From assembly GCF_963677575.1 (NCBI RefSeq), contig NZ_OY782038.1:4591501-4655500 (forward strand): 64,000 nt of DNA, in the 5' to 3' direction. Below, piece by piece: positions 35,429 through 43,373 of this stretch. Position numbers and translations under genes: made by a program. Source of the DNA: an uncultured Draconibacterium sp. (GTDB lineage: Bacteria; Bacteroidota; Bacteroidia; Bacteroidales; Prolixibacteraceae). The notes under the pieces are model-generated. The model did no database searches. It was not told where the DNA came from and worked only from the letters and a program-made list of their open reading frames with translations. The first letter of the stretch is position 1. The number at the start of each line of letters is the position of its first letter.

Positions 35429-37537
35429 ATGAAAAAGATATTTATAATTGCCTTTTTAAGTTTTTTCTTGTTTAGCTGCGATGATCAGTTAAATATTGAA
35501 ACCAGAGATTTTGTAAATACAGACGGGCTGTTTGAAAATGACGCAAAAACCCTGGCTAATGCAACAAATGCCTTATTTGATGTTTGGTACGACAGGGGAC
35601 GACAAATCGAATATTATGGTTGTTTCGAAAATTTGGGAACCGATTTAGGTTCGGTAAATTTGTACAACATTGACCATGGGGAACGATATGATGTATTCAA
35701 TTCATACGATAATAACTTGAACCCGAGTTTTTACCCCCTGGAAAGATTATTCGAGAAAGAATATAAAATAATCAGTATCGCACTTCGGGTCATGTATCAT
35801 GGCGAGAATAGTGAAGAAATAAAAAATGATCCGGAAGTTATAAAAGCAGTGGGAGAAGCAAAATTCTTTTATGCATTAGCTTATTACGAGCTTTTTATGA
35901 CCTTCGGGAATGTTCCCCTGATAAAAGAACCTATTGATAGCCCCAAAGATGATTTTGAACGTACACCCGTTGAAGAAATCATTCCATATTTAGAAACACT
36001 TTTATTAGACGCAATTGATGTTCTGGATGAAAATACTAATAATGCCAGGGTAAGCAAAAATGCATGCCGTATGCTTTTAGCAAAAATATATATGGCTGCA
36101 GGCGGTGATGTATATCAAACACCTAAAGAAATTGCCGGCAGTTCTTCTGAATATTGGGAAAAAGCTGAAGCAATGGCAGAAGCAGTTATCAATTCAGGAC
36201 AATTCTCATTGGTCGACTCAAAAATAGGTCCTTTTGCCAATGATGCAGATACAGTTCGTGGAGGTCTTAATTGGTCGGTTACAGCCTATGAAAGTATGAG
36301 AGAAGGAATGCAGCAAAAATATATGGTCCGACACCCTAATTATTTTTCTTGTCTTTTTCAAAACCGATTTGAAGGACCGGAAGATGGCAACTTAGAAACA
36401 ATTTTTAGAATCGCTTTTCAAGGACAAAATGATGACTATGGCAGGAACTACATGCGTTGTGTTTGGACTCCATATTCAAGAAGAGCAAACGGTATCGCCA
36501 GGGACTTTTATCTTGGCGGTCGCTCATGGGGAAGGGCCCGCCCTACCGATTATATGAGTTATGATATTTGGGACTACCGGGATGATAAACGCAAAGACAA
36601 CTACGACCTGAGAAAATATGGTTCCTTCTTTTACCAGTATTATTTCAATGACGAAAACGCATTAGCAAGTCATTTCTTATATATTCGCGAATTCGATGAC
36701 CCGGGAACTGCCGTAGATACATTATATGGATGGCGACCCGTGGATGGAAGCATTAGCTCAACATCCGGAGTTACAGGTACAATTGTTAAAAATAACCAGA
36801 TTGATTGGGGCAATAACGGAGATCAGTATTTTACAGCCGATATGTTAATTGTTGACGAAGATTCAGTTTTTGTTCAACCAATTATCACCAACTATCCGGG
36901 AAAAGAATTGTCTGAAAAATGGGGTGACTCTTATACTCATCTGTGGTTTCCTAAAAGAGTGTATTACAAAGGCGATACAATCTGGGGTCCACGTCCTGGT
37001 GATGAATATTTCCCACGAATGCAAAATGACTGGCAAAGTGTTTATGTGGGGTGCCGGAAACATTCTTATTGGGTAAGAAATGCTTCCAGCTCTGCATCAT
37101 CCCAGTCGGAGGTGAAATCTTTTGTAAATTCAACAGGAGGGCCTGGCGACATTATTTTATTTAGGTATGCCGAAGCATTTTTAATTGCTGGCGAAGCTGA
37201 ATTTCATCAAAATAAACTGGATGAGGCAGCTGACCACTTTAATGTGGTAAGAAAAAGGGCTTTTAATAACGGTAATGTTCCTGTAAAATGGAGAGTTGAG
37301 CCATCAGAAATCAATATCGATTGGATTCTTGACGAAAGAGGCCGCGAATTATTTGCAGAAGAATACAGATGGTTTGAAATCAAACGTCTTAATAAATGGG
37401 ATCGTGTGATTAAAAACAACGTGATTGCCGCTTCTAATTTCACCTATGCTAAACACCGGTTGAGACCCATCCCAATTAGTGCCATTGACAGTAATAAAGG
37501 GAACCCTGCGGGAATGTATCAAAATCCAGAATATTAA
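35429..37537 (+). CDS. SusD/RagB family lipoprotein, unusually long (PUL 3)
   Basis: The start is set at ATG 35429, which gives a clean lipobox signal (MKKIFIIAFLSFFLFSC); an in-frame ATG at 35411 adds six residues. At 702 residues it is clearly longer than the roughly 500-residue proteins of the other two modules. The extra length lies in the middle, including segments with many aromatic residues (about 300-540). SusD hallmarks remain: AKFFYALAYYELFMTFGNVP, LLAKIYMAAGG, RGRELFAEEYRWFEIKRLNK and the terminal NPAGMYQNPEY. The added surface may bind a larger or branched glycan (inference). Confidence 0.93.
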   Translation: MKKIFIIAFLSFFLFSCDDQLNIETRDFVNTDGLFENDAKTLANATNALFDVWYDRGRQIEYYGCFENLGTDLGSVNLYNIDHGERYDVFNSYDNNLNPSFYPLERLFEKEYKIISIALRVMYHGENSEEIKNDPEVIKAVGEAKFFYALAYYELFMTFGNVPLIKEPIDSPKDDFERTPVEEIIPYLETLLLDAIDVLDENTNNARVSKNACRMLLAKIYMAAGGDVYQTPKEIAGSSSEYWEKAEAMAEAVINSGQFSLVDSKIGPFANDADTVRGGLNWSVTAYESMREGMQQKYMVRHPNYFSCLFQNRFEGPEDGNLETIFRIAFQGQNDDYGRNYMRCVWTPYSRRANGIARDFYLGGRSWGRARPTDYMSYDIWDYRDDKRKDNYDLRKYGSFFYQYYFNDENALASHFLYIREFDDPGTAVDTLYGWRPVDGSISSTSGVTGTIVKNNQIDWGNNGDQYFTADMLIVDEDSVFVQPIITNYPGKELSEKWGDSYTHLWFPKRVYYKGDTIWGPRPGDEYFPRMQNDWQSVYVGCRKHSYWVRNASSSASSQSEVKSFVNSTGGPGDIILFRYAEAFLIAGEAEFHQNKLDEAADHFNVVRKRAFNNGNVPVKWRVEPSEINIDWILDERGRELFAEEYRWFEIKRLNKWDRVIKNNVIAASNFTYAKHRLRPIPISAIDSNKGNPAGMYQNPEY

Positions 37538-37540
37538 AAT

Positions 37541-37568
37541 AAAATGCCCTCCGCAAGGAGGGCATTTT
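37541..37568 (+). promoter_or_regulatory. Strong hairpin between susD and the GH2 gene
   Basis: A perfect 12-bp stem (AAAATGCCCTCC, 37541-37552, with 37557-37568) and a GCAA tetraloop begin four bases after the susD stop. Six GC pairs (GCCCTC / GAGGGC, plus one) make it very stable, and the stem ends in TTTT. The enzyme genes continue 27 bases later, so it likely acts as a partial terminator or as a 3'-end stabiliser for susCD mRNA (inference). An in-frame ATG inside the stem is therefore not the GH2 start. Confidence 0.8.
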
Positions 37569-37594
37569 CAATTTATAAATTTGAAGCAATATTG

Positions 37595-40500
37595 ATGTTA
37601 GAAAAAAAGAAAATGTACCTAAAGCTCAATTTTAAAAATTCTCACCGGAATTGTTCCGTTTTAATTGTTTTATTGTTTTTCATATTGAACTTTGCTTTTA
37701 GCTATAACACACATGCACAAAGAGTCCGGTATAACTTCAATCCCGGATGGAAATTATATGTTGGTGATATTGAAGGAGCAGAGCAATCCAACTTCGATGA
37801 CTCCGGGTGGAAAACCATTACTCTTCCGTATGCCTGGAATGAAGATGAAGCTTTCAAGAAAGATATTGTTGATCTGTCAACAGGTATTGCCTGGTACAGG
37901 AAAACATTCGTCATGCCCGAAGAGGACAAAAATCCGAAAGTGTTTCTGGAATTTGAAGGGATTCGCCATGCCGGTGATATTTATGTGAATGGAACGCTGG
38001 TTGGGCTTCACGAGAATGGAATTATGGCGGTAGGCCTGGATATTTCGCACCTGGTGAAACCTTATCCCGCCAGGAATATGGTTGCTGTGCGAACAAACAA
38101 CAGTTGGGATTACCGGGAGCGTTTCTACAACCAACGCTACCAGTGGAACGATAAAAACTTCAATGCCAATTATGGCGGCATTCCTAAAAATGTATACTTG
38201 CATACTGCCGGAGAGGTATACCAAACACTTCCGCTGTATTCTACACTTGGAACTACAGGCACCTATGTTTATGCCACCGGCTATAATATTTCAGAAAAAT
38301 CAGCTACAATTCATGTTGAATCAGAATTAAAAAATGAAAGTTCCTCGGCTGTTATTGCCGGCCTTCAGGTTACCATTAATGATTTGGAAGGGAAAGAAGT
38401 GGCCCGTTTTAAAGGAACACCAAGGATGATTTCGCCAAACGGGCAAATTGAGCTGGAAGCCTCACAGCAACTATCTGGCTTAGAATTCTGGAGTTGGGGA
38501 TACGGCTATTTATATACCGTAATCTCGGAGGTTATTGTGGATGGGAAAGTTGTTGATCAAGTTCCAATTCGCACCGGATTTCGTAAAACCGCCTTTAAAA
38601 ACGGAATGGTTTACCTGAACGACCGGGTGATAATGATGAAAGGTTATGCACAGCGTACCAGCAACGAATGGCCGGCAGTGGGTATGTCAGTGCCAGCCTG
38701 GCTGAGCGATTACAGCAACAAACTGATAATTGAATCGAATGGGAATTTTGTACGCTGGATGCATATCACTCCCTGGAAACAGGATGTAGAATCCTGTGAC
38801 CGTGTAGGGTTAATCCAGGTAATGCCTGCCGGTGATGCAGAAAGAGATGCAAAAGGCAGGCAATGGGAGCAACGTTGCGAGGTAATGCGCGACGCAATTA
38901 TTTACAACCGTAATAACCCGAGCATTTTGTTTTACGAAGGTGGGAACGAAAATATCAGCGAAGAACATATGGCTGAACTAAAACAAATCCGGAATGCATA
39001 CGATCGCCATGGAGGGCGTGCTATTGGTAGCCGCGAGATGTTGGACAGCAAAATAGCCGAATATGGAGGCGAAATGCTATACATTAACAAGAGTGCGGGA
39101 AAACCTTTGTTTGCCACCGAGTATTCGCGCGACGAGGGATTGCGTAAATATTGGGATGAATATACCCCCCCCTATCATAAAAATGGCTCAGGCGGAACAT
39201 TTGCCCATAATATCAGTGGAAGTAAAGTAAAAGATGCATCTGCTTATAATCACAACCAGGATTCGCATGCCATTGAAAATGTAGTACGTTGGTACGACTA
39301 CTATGTCCAGCGTCCCGGAACCGGAACACGGGTAAGTAGCGGTGGTGCCAATATTATTTTCTCCGATACCAACACGCACTATCGCGGGGCACAAAACTAT
39401 CGTCGTAGTGGCGAAGTTGACCCGATGCGTATTCCGAAAGACAACTTTTATGCTCACCAGGTAATGTGGAATGGCTGGGTTGACCCTGACCGGAACCTCT
39501 CGCACATTATTGGACACTGGAATTATCGGCCAGGCACTGTGAAGCCCGTTTATGTGGTTTCGGCAGCCGACCGGGTTGAGCTGTTTGTTAATGGTAAATC
39601 CAAAGGCTTTGGCGAACGCTCGTACCATTTCCTGTTCACCTTCCCGAATGTTGAGTGGAAAGCCGGCGAAATAAAAGCCGTGTCTTACAATGAAACTGGC
39701 GAAGTGGTTTCGGAGGATATTATAAAAACTACCGGAAAACCCTATGCAATTAAATTAACCGGCATGCAGTCGCCGGTAGGTTTTAAAGCCGATGGGGCTG
39801 ATTTGGCCTTGCTACAGGTTGAAGTTGTTGATAAAAACGGGCAGCGTTGCCCAACTGCCTTAAATGAAATTAGTTTTGAGTTGACCGGAGCAGGCGAGTG
39901 GATAGGGGGAATTGCCCAGGGAACAGATAATTACGTTGGAGCAACTACTTTGCCGGTAGAATGTGGGGTGAACCGTGCATTAATCCGTTCGACAACAACG
40001 GCTGGGAAAATAGGGGTGAAAGCTTCAGCAAAAGGATTAAAAGATGCTGAAATTCAATTGGAAACAATACCGGTGAAAGTTGTTGATGGCTTGCAAACAG
40101 AACTTGTTGCTGAAGGGCTTCCTTCTAATCTCGAAAAGGGGCCGACTCCTTTGGCTCCTTCCTTTGTCCCCACCCGTCGTACTATCCCGATCGTTTCAGC
40201 CATTGCTGGTTCAAATCAGGACAAAGTAAATTTGAGCTACGATGACAACGAATTAAGTGAATGGACAAACGATGGAAAACTGTCGACAGGATGGATTACT
40301 TACCAGTTGGAAGAAGAAACGAGAATTGATGAAGTGTGTCTGAAAATGACAGGATGGAGAAGACGCACATATCCGATCGATATTTTGATTGACGGAAAGA
40401 AAGTCTGGACCGGAGAAACCAGTCGCAGTCTGGGATACATTACAATTGCTGTTGAACCAACTGAAGGAAGAACAGTGACTATCAAACTGACTGGTGCCGG

Positions 40501-40642
40501 TACTGAGGAAGATGCCTTTCAAAATATGATTGAACTGAGCGGACATAAAGAACTGGATGGTTTTAAAGATCCGGAAGATTTAGATACCAGGAATCAGTTA
40601 AGAATTATAGAAGTTGAATTTTTACATTGTTTGAAGTTATGA
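37595..40642 (+). CDS. GH2 family glycoside hydrolase, secreted
   Basis: The start is placed at ATG 37595 (37613 is also possible), because the upstream ATG lies in the terminator-like hairpin. The 1,015-residue protein has a signal peptide (VLIVLLFFILNFAFSYNTHAQ). An N-terminal GH2 sugar-binding domain (FNPGWKLYVGD ... GIAWYRKTFVMPE) is followed by the Ig-like and barrel domains, with acid/base Glu in GGNENISEE (about 452) and probable nucleophile Glu in FATEYSRDE (about 508). The C-terminal beta domains include a DUF4982-like region and, near the end, a discoidin/galactose-binding-like module. GH2 covers beta-galactosidases, beta-glucuronidases and others; specificity is not decidable. The last 15 residues look atypical. 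Confidence 0.9.
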   Translation: MLEKKKMYLKLNFKNSHRNCSVLIVLLFFILNFAFSYNTHAQRVRYNFNPGWKLYVGDIEGAEQSNFDDSGWKTITLPYAWNEDEAFKKDIVDLSTGIAWYRKTFVMPEEDKNPKVFLEFEGIRHAGDIYVNGTLVGLHENGIMAVGLDISHLVKPYPARNMVAVRTNNSWDYRERFYNQRYQWNDKNFNANYGGIPKNVYLHTAGEVYQTLPLYSTLGTTGTYVYATGYNISEKSATIHVESELKNESSSAVIAGLQVTINDLEGKEVARFKGTPRMISPNGQIELEASQQLSGLEFWSWGYGYLYTVISEVIVDGKVVDQVPIRTGFRKTAFKNGMVYLNDRVIMMKGYAQRTSNEWPAVGMSVPAWLSDYSNKLIIESNGNFVRWMHITPWKQDVESCDRVGLIQVMPAGDAERDAKGRQWEQRCEVMRDAIIYNRNNPSILFYEGGNENISEEHMAELKQIRNAYDRHGGRAIGSREMLDSKIAEYGGEMLYINKSAGKPLFATEYSRDEGLRKYWDEYTPPYHKNGSGGTFAHNISGSKVKDASAYNHNQDSHAIENVVRWYDYYVQRPGTGTRVSSGGANIIFSDTNTHYRGAQNYRRSGEVDPMRIPKDNFYAHQVMWNGWVDPDRNLSHIIGHWNYRPGTVKPVYVVSAADRVELFVNGKSKGFGERSYHFLFTFPNVEWKAGEIKAVSYNETGEVVSEDIIKTTGKPYAIKLTGMQSPVGFKADGADLALLQVEVVDKNGQRCPTALNEISFELTGAGEWIGGIAQGTDNYVGATTLPVECGVNRALIRSTTTAGKIGVKASAKGLKDAEIQLETIPVKVVDGLQTELVAEGLPSNLEKGPTPLAPSFVPTRRTIPIVSAIAGSNQDKVNLSYDDNELSEWTNDGKLSTGWITYQLEEETRIDEVCLKMTGWRRRTYPIDILIDGKKVWTGETSRSLGYITIAVEPTEGRTVTIKLTGAGTEEDAFQNMIELSGHKELDGFKDPEDLDTRNQLRIIEVEFLHCLKL

Positions 40643-40710
40643 ATCAAGGAAAGCTGCTGTTGTTTTCTGCTTTTGAAAATGACTATAGAAGGAATTATGA
40701 ACGATTTAAA

Positions 40711-43311
40711 ATGAGTAAAATACTTTTTAGAACAGTACTGTTACTTTTTGTTTTTAAAACAGGTATAGCGCAGGTTAACGATGTTACAACTCCTCTTCAT
40801 CTGATGCAGCCAAACTATCCACATGCTTACGGGAAACCAGAGATTAAAGACATTGAAAAAGTACTGACCCATGTCTATGATTACCTTAATCAGGTTAGCC
40901 CCGCTCAACTGGTAGACAAAATATCAGGCCAGGAGATTACGGATTTCTCTAAAGTTGATCAGAATAGTATAGTGAGGCCGGGAGATTTCAGATTAAACAG
41001 TTATGAATGGGGGGTAACTTATGCAGGTATGCTTTTAGCTACTGAGCAAACCGGCGACTCAAAATATTTAACTTATGTAACCGAACGTCTGGAGTTTTTG
41101 TCTAGGGCACTGAGCGCTTTTGCTACATTTGAAGAAAAGAACCCTAATACAAAGTTTGATCTCATACGAACATTACATCCGCATGCATTGGATGATTGCG
41201 GTGCCATTTGCGCAGCAATGATAAAGGCGGCCAAAGAAGGCAAAATAGAAGATTTGGATTGGATAATTAATTACCAAATCGATTATATCAGCAATAAACA
41301 ATTTCGATTGGAAGAAGGAACACTGGCTCGTAATCGTCCACAACCTAACTCTATTTGGCTTGATGATTTGTTTATGAGTGTTCCGGCACTGGCGCAAATG
41401 GGAAATTACAGCGGCGAAACAGCTTACTACGATGATGCCGTGAAACAAATTCTTCAATTTTCTAAACGGATGTTTAACTACGAAAAAGGCCTGTTTATGC
41501 ATGGCTGGATTCAGGAAATGGATGAACATCCTCAGTTTCACTGGGGACGCGCTAACGGCTGGGCAATAATGGCCATGGTGGAATTACTGGAAGTATTGCC
41601 CTCTGATTACCAGGGGAGAAATCAAATATTGGATTTGTTGCGTCGTCACATCAGGGGACTGGCAAATTATCAGGATGGTACAGGTTTTTGGCATCAGTTA
41701 ATAGATAGAAATGACACCTACCTTGAAACTTCGGCGACAGCCATTTTTACGTATTCGGTTGCACGCGCTATTAACCGCGGTTATATTGATGGCAGGGTTT
41801 ACGGACCAATGGTGTGCCTGGCCTGGAATGCAGTGGCAAGCAAAATTAACGAAAAAGGCCAGGTAGAAGGAACTTGTGTTGGAACAGGTATGGGCTTTGA
41901 TCCTGCATTTTACTATTACCGCCCGGTTAATGTTTATGCAGCTCATGGTTATGGTCCGGTTTTATTGGCAGGGGCAGAGATGATCGAATTAGTAAGAACA
42001 CATGATATTCGTATTAACGACAGTGCAACGATGCTGTATAAAGAAAGCAATTCAGAATCCTGGAAATTTGATTTTGGTGAGGGAGCAGTAAAAGAAGGAT
42101 TTACGCAAGTTACAGCTCAAACTATTTATTCTGATGAAACGGGCTATGGAATACATCCGTTTGGAGAGATGGAAAGCTTTCGTGGAGATGAATCAGATCA
42201 GGCTGTCGGTGATGGATTAAGTTCCGAATCCCCATTTTATTTCCAGCTCACTTTGCCCGAAGGACGTTACAAAATCACAATGTCGCTTGGCAGTTCAGAT
42301 AAAGAATCGGCTATCACTTTAAAAGCTGAATCCCGGAGGCTGATGCTTGAAAACGTAAAAATAAAAGCCGGAAAAATAGTTACAAAAACCATTGTTGTTG
42401 ATGTGCGTTCGCCGCAAATCAATGCTACAGAAAGTATTCGATTGAAAGGACGTGAGCTACCATATAAAAACTGGGACAGTAGTTTAACTCTTGAATTTAA
42501 TGGCGTAAATCCTTCAGTAAGGTCTATTGAGATAGAGGAAGCGAAGGATCTTCCGGTGATTTTTCTGGCTGGTAATTCAACGGTAACCGATCAGGAATAC
42601 GAGCCCTGGGCATCGTGGGGACAAATGTTTCCCCGTTTTCTGAAACCGGAGATTGTGGTTGCTAATTATGCCGAATCAGGTGAGACTTTAAAAGCATTCA
42701 GAAGAGAAAACCGATTAAAGAAGATTTTAAGTGTTATGAAGCCCGGCGACTACCTGTTTATGGAATTTGCGCATAACGATCAGAAACCCGGAGGCAACCA
42801 TGTAGAACCTTACACTACTTACCAGGATGAATTACGCTATTTTATTGAAGAAACCCGGAAGAAAGGAGGAAAACCCGTATTAGTAACCTCAACAAACCGA
42901 CGAAAGTTTAACGAAAATGGAAAAATAGTGAATACACTGGAAGAATATCCTGATGCGATGCGACAACTGGCTTTAAAAGAGGGAATACCGCTGATTGATT
43001 TAAATATAATGAGTAAGAATTTATATGAGGCGCTTGGAGTGGAAAATTCAAAAAAGGCTTTTGTGCATTATCCGGTTAATACATTTCCAAATCAGTCGAA
43101 ACCTTTGGCAGATAATACGCATTTCAATGCATACGGAGCGTATGAATTGGCAAAATGCGTAGTCCATGGTATCCTTGATCAGAAAATCGATTTGGCAAAA
43201 TATATTGTAGTTGATTTTGAAGATTTCAATCCTTTAAATCCAGATTCTTTTTCTGATTTTTTCTGGCCGTATAGTCCTTCCGCAGAAGTAAAGAAACCTG
43301 ATGGGAACTAA
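40711..43311 (+). CDS. GH105 unsaturated uronyl hydrolase fused to CE12 acetylesterase
   Basis: The start at ATG 40711 gives a signal peptide (SKILFRTVLLLFVFKTGIAQ); an earlier frame overlapping the GH2 stop is not needed. The 866-residue protein joins two enzymes. Residues about 50-430 form a GH105/GH88-type (alpha/alpha)6 barrel: WLDDLFMSVPALAQMG (catalytic Asp about 217), HFHW-like QFHWGRANGW and GTGFWHQLIDRNDTYLETSA. After a beta-sandwich linker (about 430-600), residues about 615-820 form an SGNH esterase of CE12 type: GNSTVTD (Ser about 622), AHNDQKPGG and DNTHFN (Asp/His about 800). Expected actions are removal of 4,5-unsaturated uronic acid from lyase products and of acetyl groups from rhamnogalacturonan. 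Confidence 0.9.
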   Translation: MSKILFRTVLLLFVFKTGIAQVNDVTTPLHLMQPNYPHAYGKPEIKDIEKVLTHVYDYLNQVSPAQLVDKISGQEITDFSKVDQNSIVRPGDFRLNSYEWGVTYAGMLLATEQTGDSKYLTYVTERLEFLSRALSAFATFEEKNPNTKFDLIRTLHPHALDDCGAICAAMIKAAKEGKIEDLDWIINYQIDYISNKQFRLEEGTLARNRPQPNSIWLDDLFMSVPALAQMGNYSGETAYYDDAVKQILQFSKRMFNYEKGLFMHGWIQEMDEHPQFHWGRANGWAIMAMVELLEVLPSDYQGRNQILDLLRRHIRGLANYQDGTGFWHQLIDRNDTYLETSATAIFTYSVARAINRGYIDGRVYGPMVCLAWNAVASKINEKGQVEGTCVGTGMGFDPAFYYYRPVNVYAAHGYGPVLLAGAEMIELVRTHDIRINDSATMLYKESNSESWKFDFGEGAVKEGFTQVTAQTIYSDETGYGIHPFGEMESFRGDESDQAVGDGLSSESPFYFQLTLPEGRYKITMSLGSSDKESAITLKAESRRLMLENVKIKAGKIVTKTIVVDVRSPQINATESIRLKGRELPYKNWDSSLTLEFNGVNPSVRSIEIEEAKDLPVIFLAGNSTVTDQEYEPWASWGQMFPRFLKPEIVVANYAESGETLKAFRRENRLKKILSVMKPGDYLFMEFAHNDQKPGGNHVEPYTTYQDELRYFIEETRKKGGKPVLVTSTNRRKFNENGKIVNTLEEYPDAMRQLALKEGIPLIDLNIMSKNLYEALGVENSKKAFVHYPVNTFPNQSKPLADNTHFNAYGAYELAKCVVHGILDQKIDLAKYIVVDFEDFNPLNPDSFSDFFWPYSPSAEVKKPDGN

Positions 43312-43373
43312 CTGAAAGACACAGTAATATTTAGTACGATAATAAGGTCTTATATAAGACAAGACTTTTTGAT

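Noticed and set aside
37544..37594. Upstream ATG for the GH2 gene
   Set aside because: This ATG lies in the stem of the post-susD hairpin; the following ATG at 37595 or 37613 gives a normal signal peptide.
40627..40710. Start of the GH105-CE12 gene overlapping the GH2 stop
   Set aside because: The extra 28 residues are charged and would bury the signal peptide; ATG 40711 gives a proper export signal.
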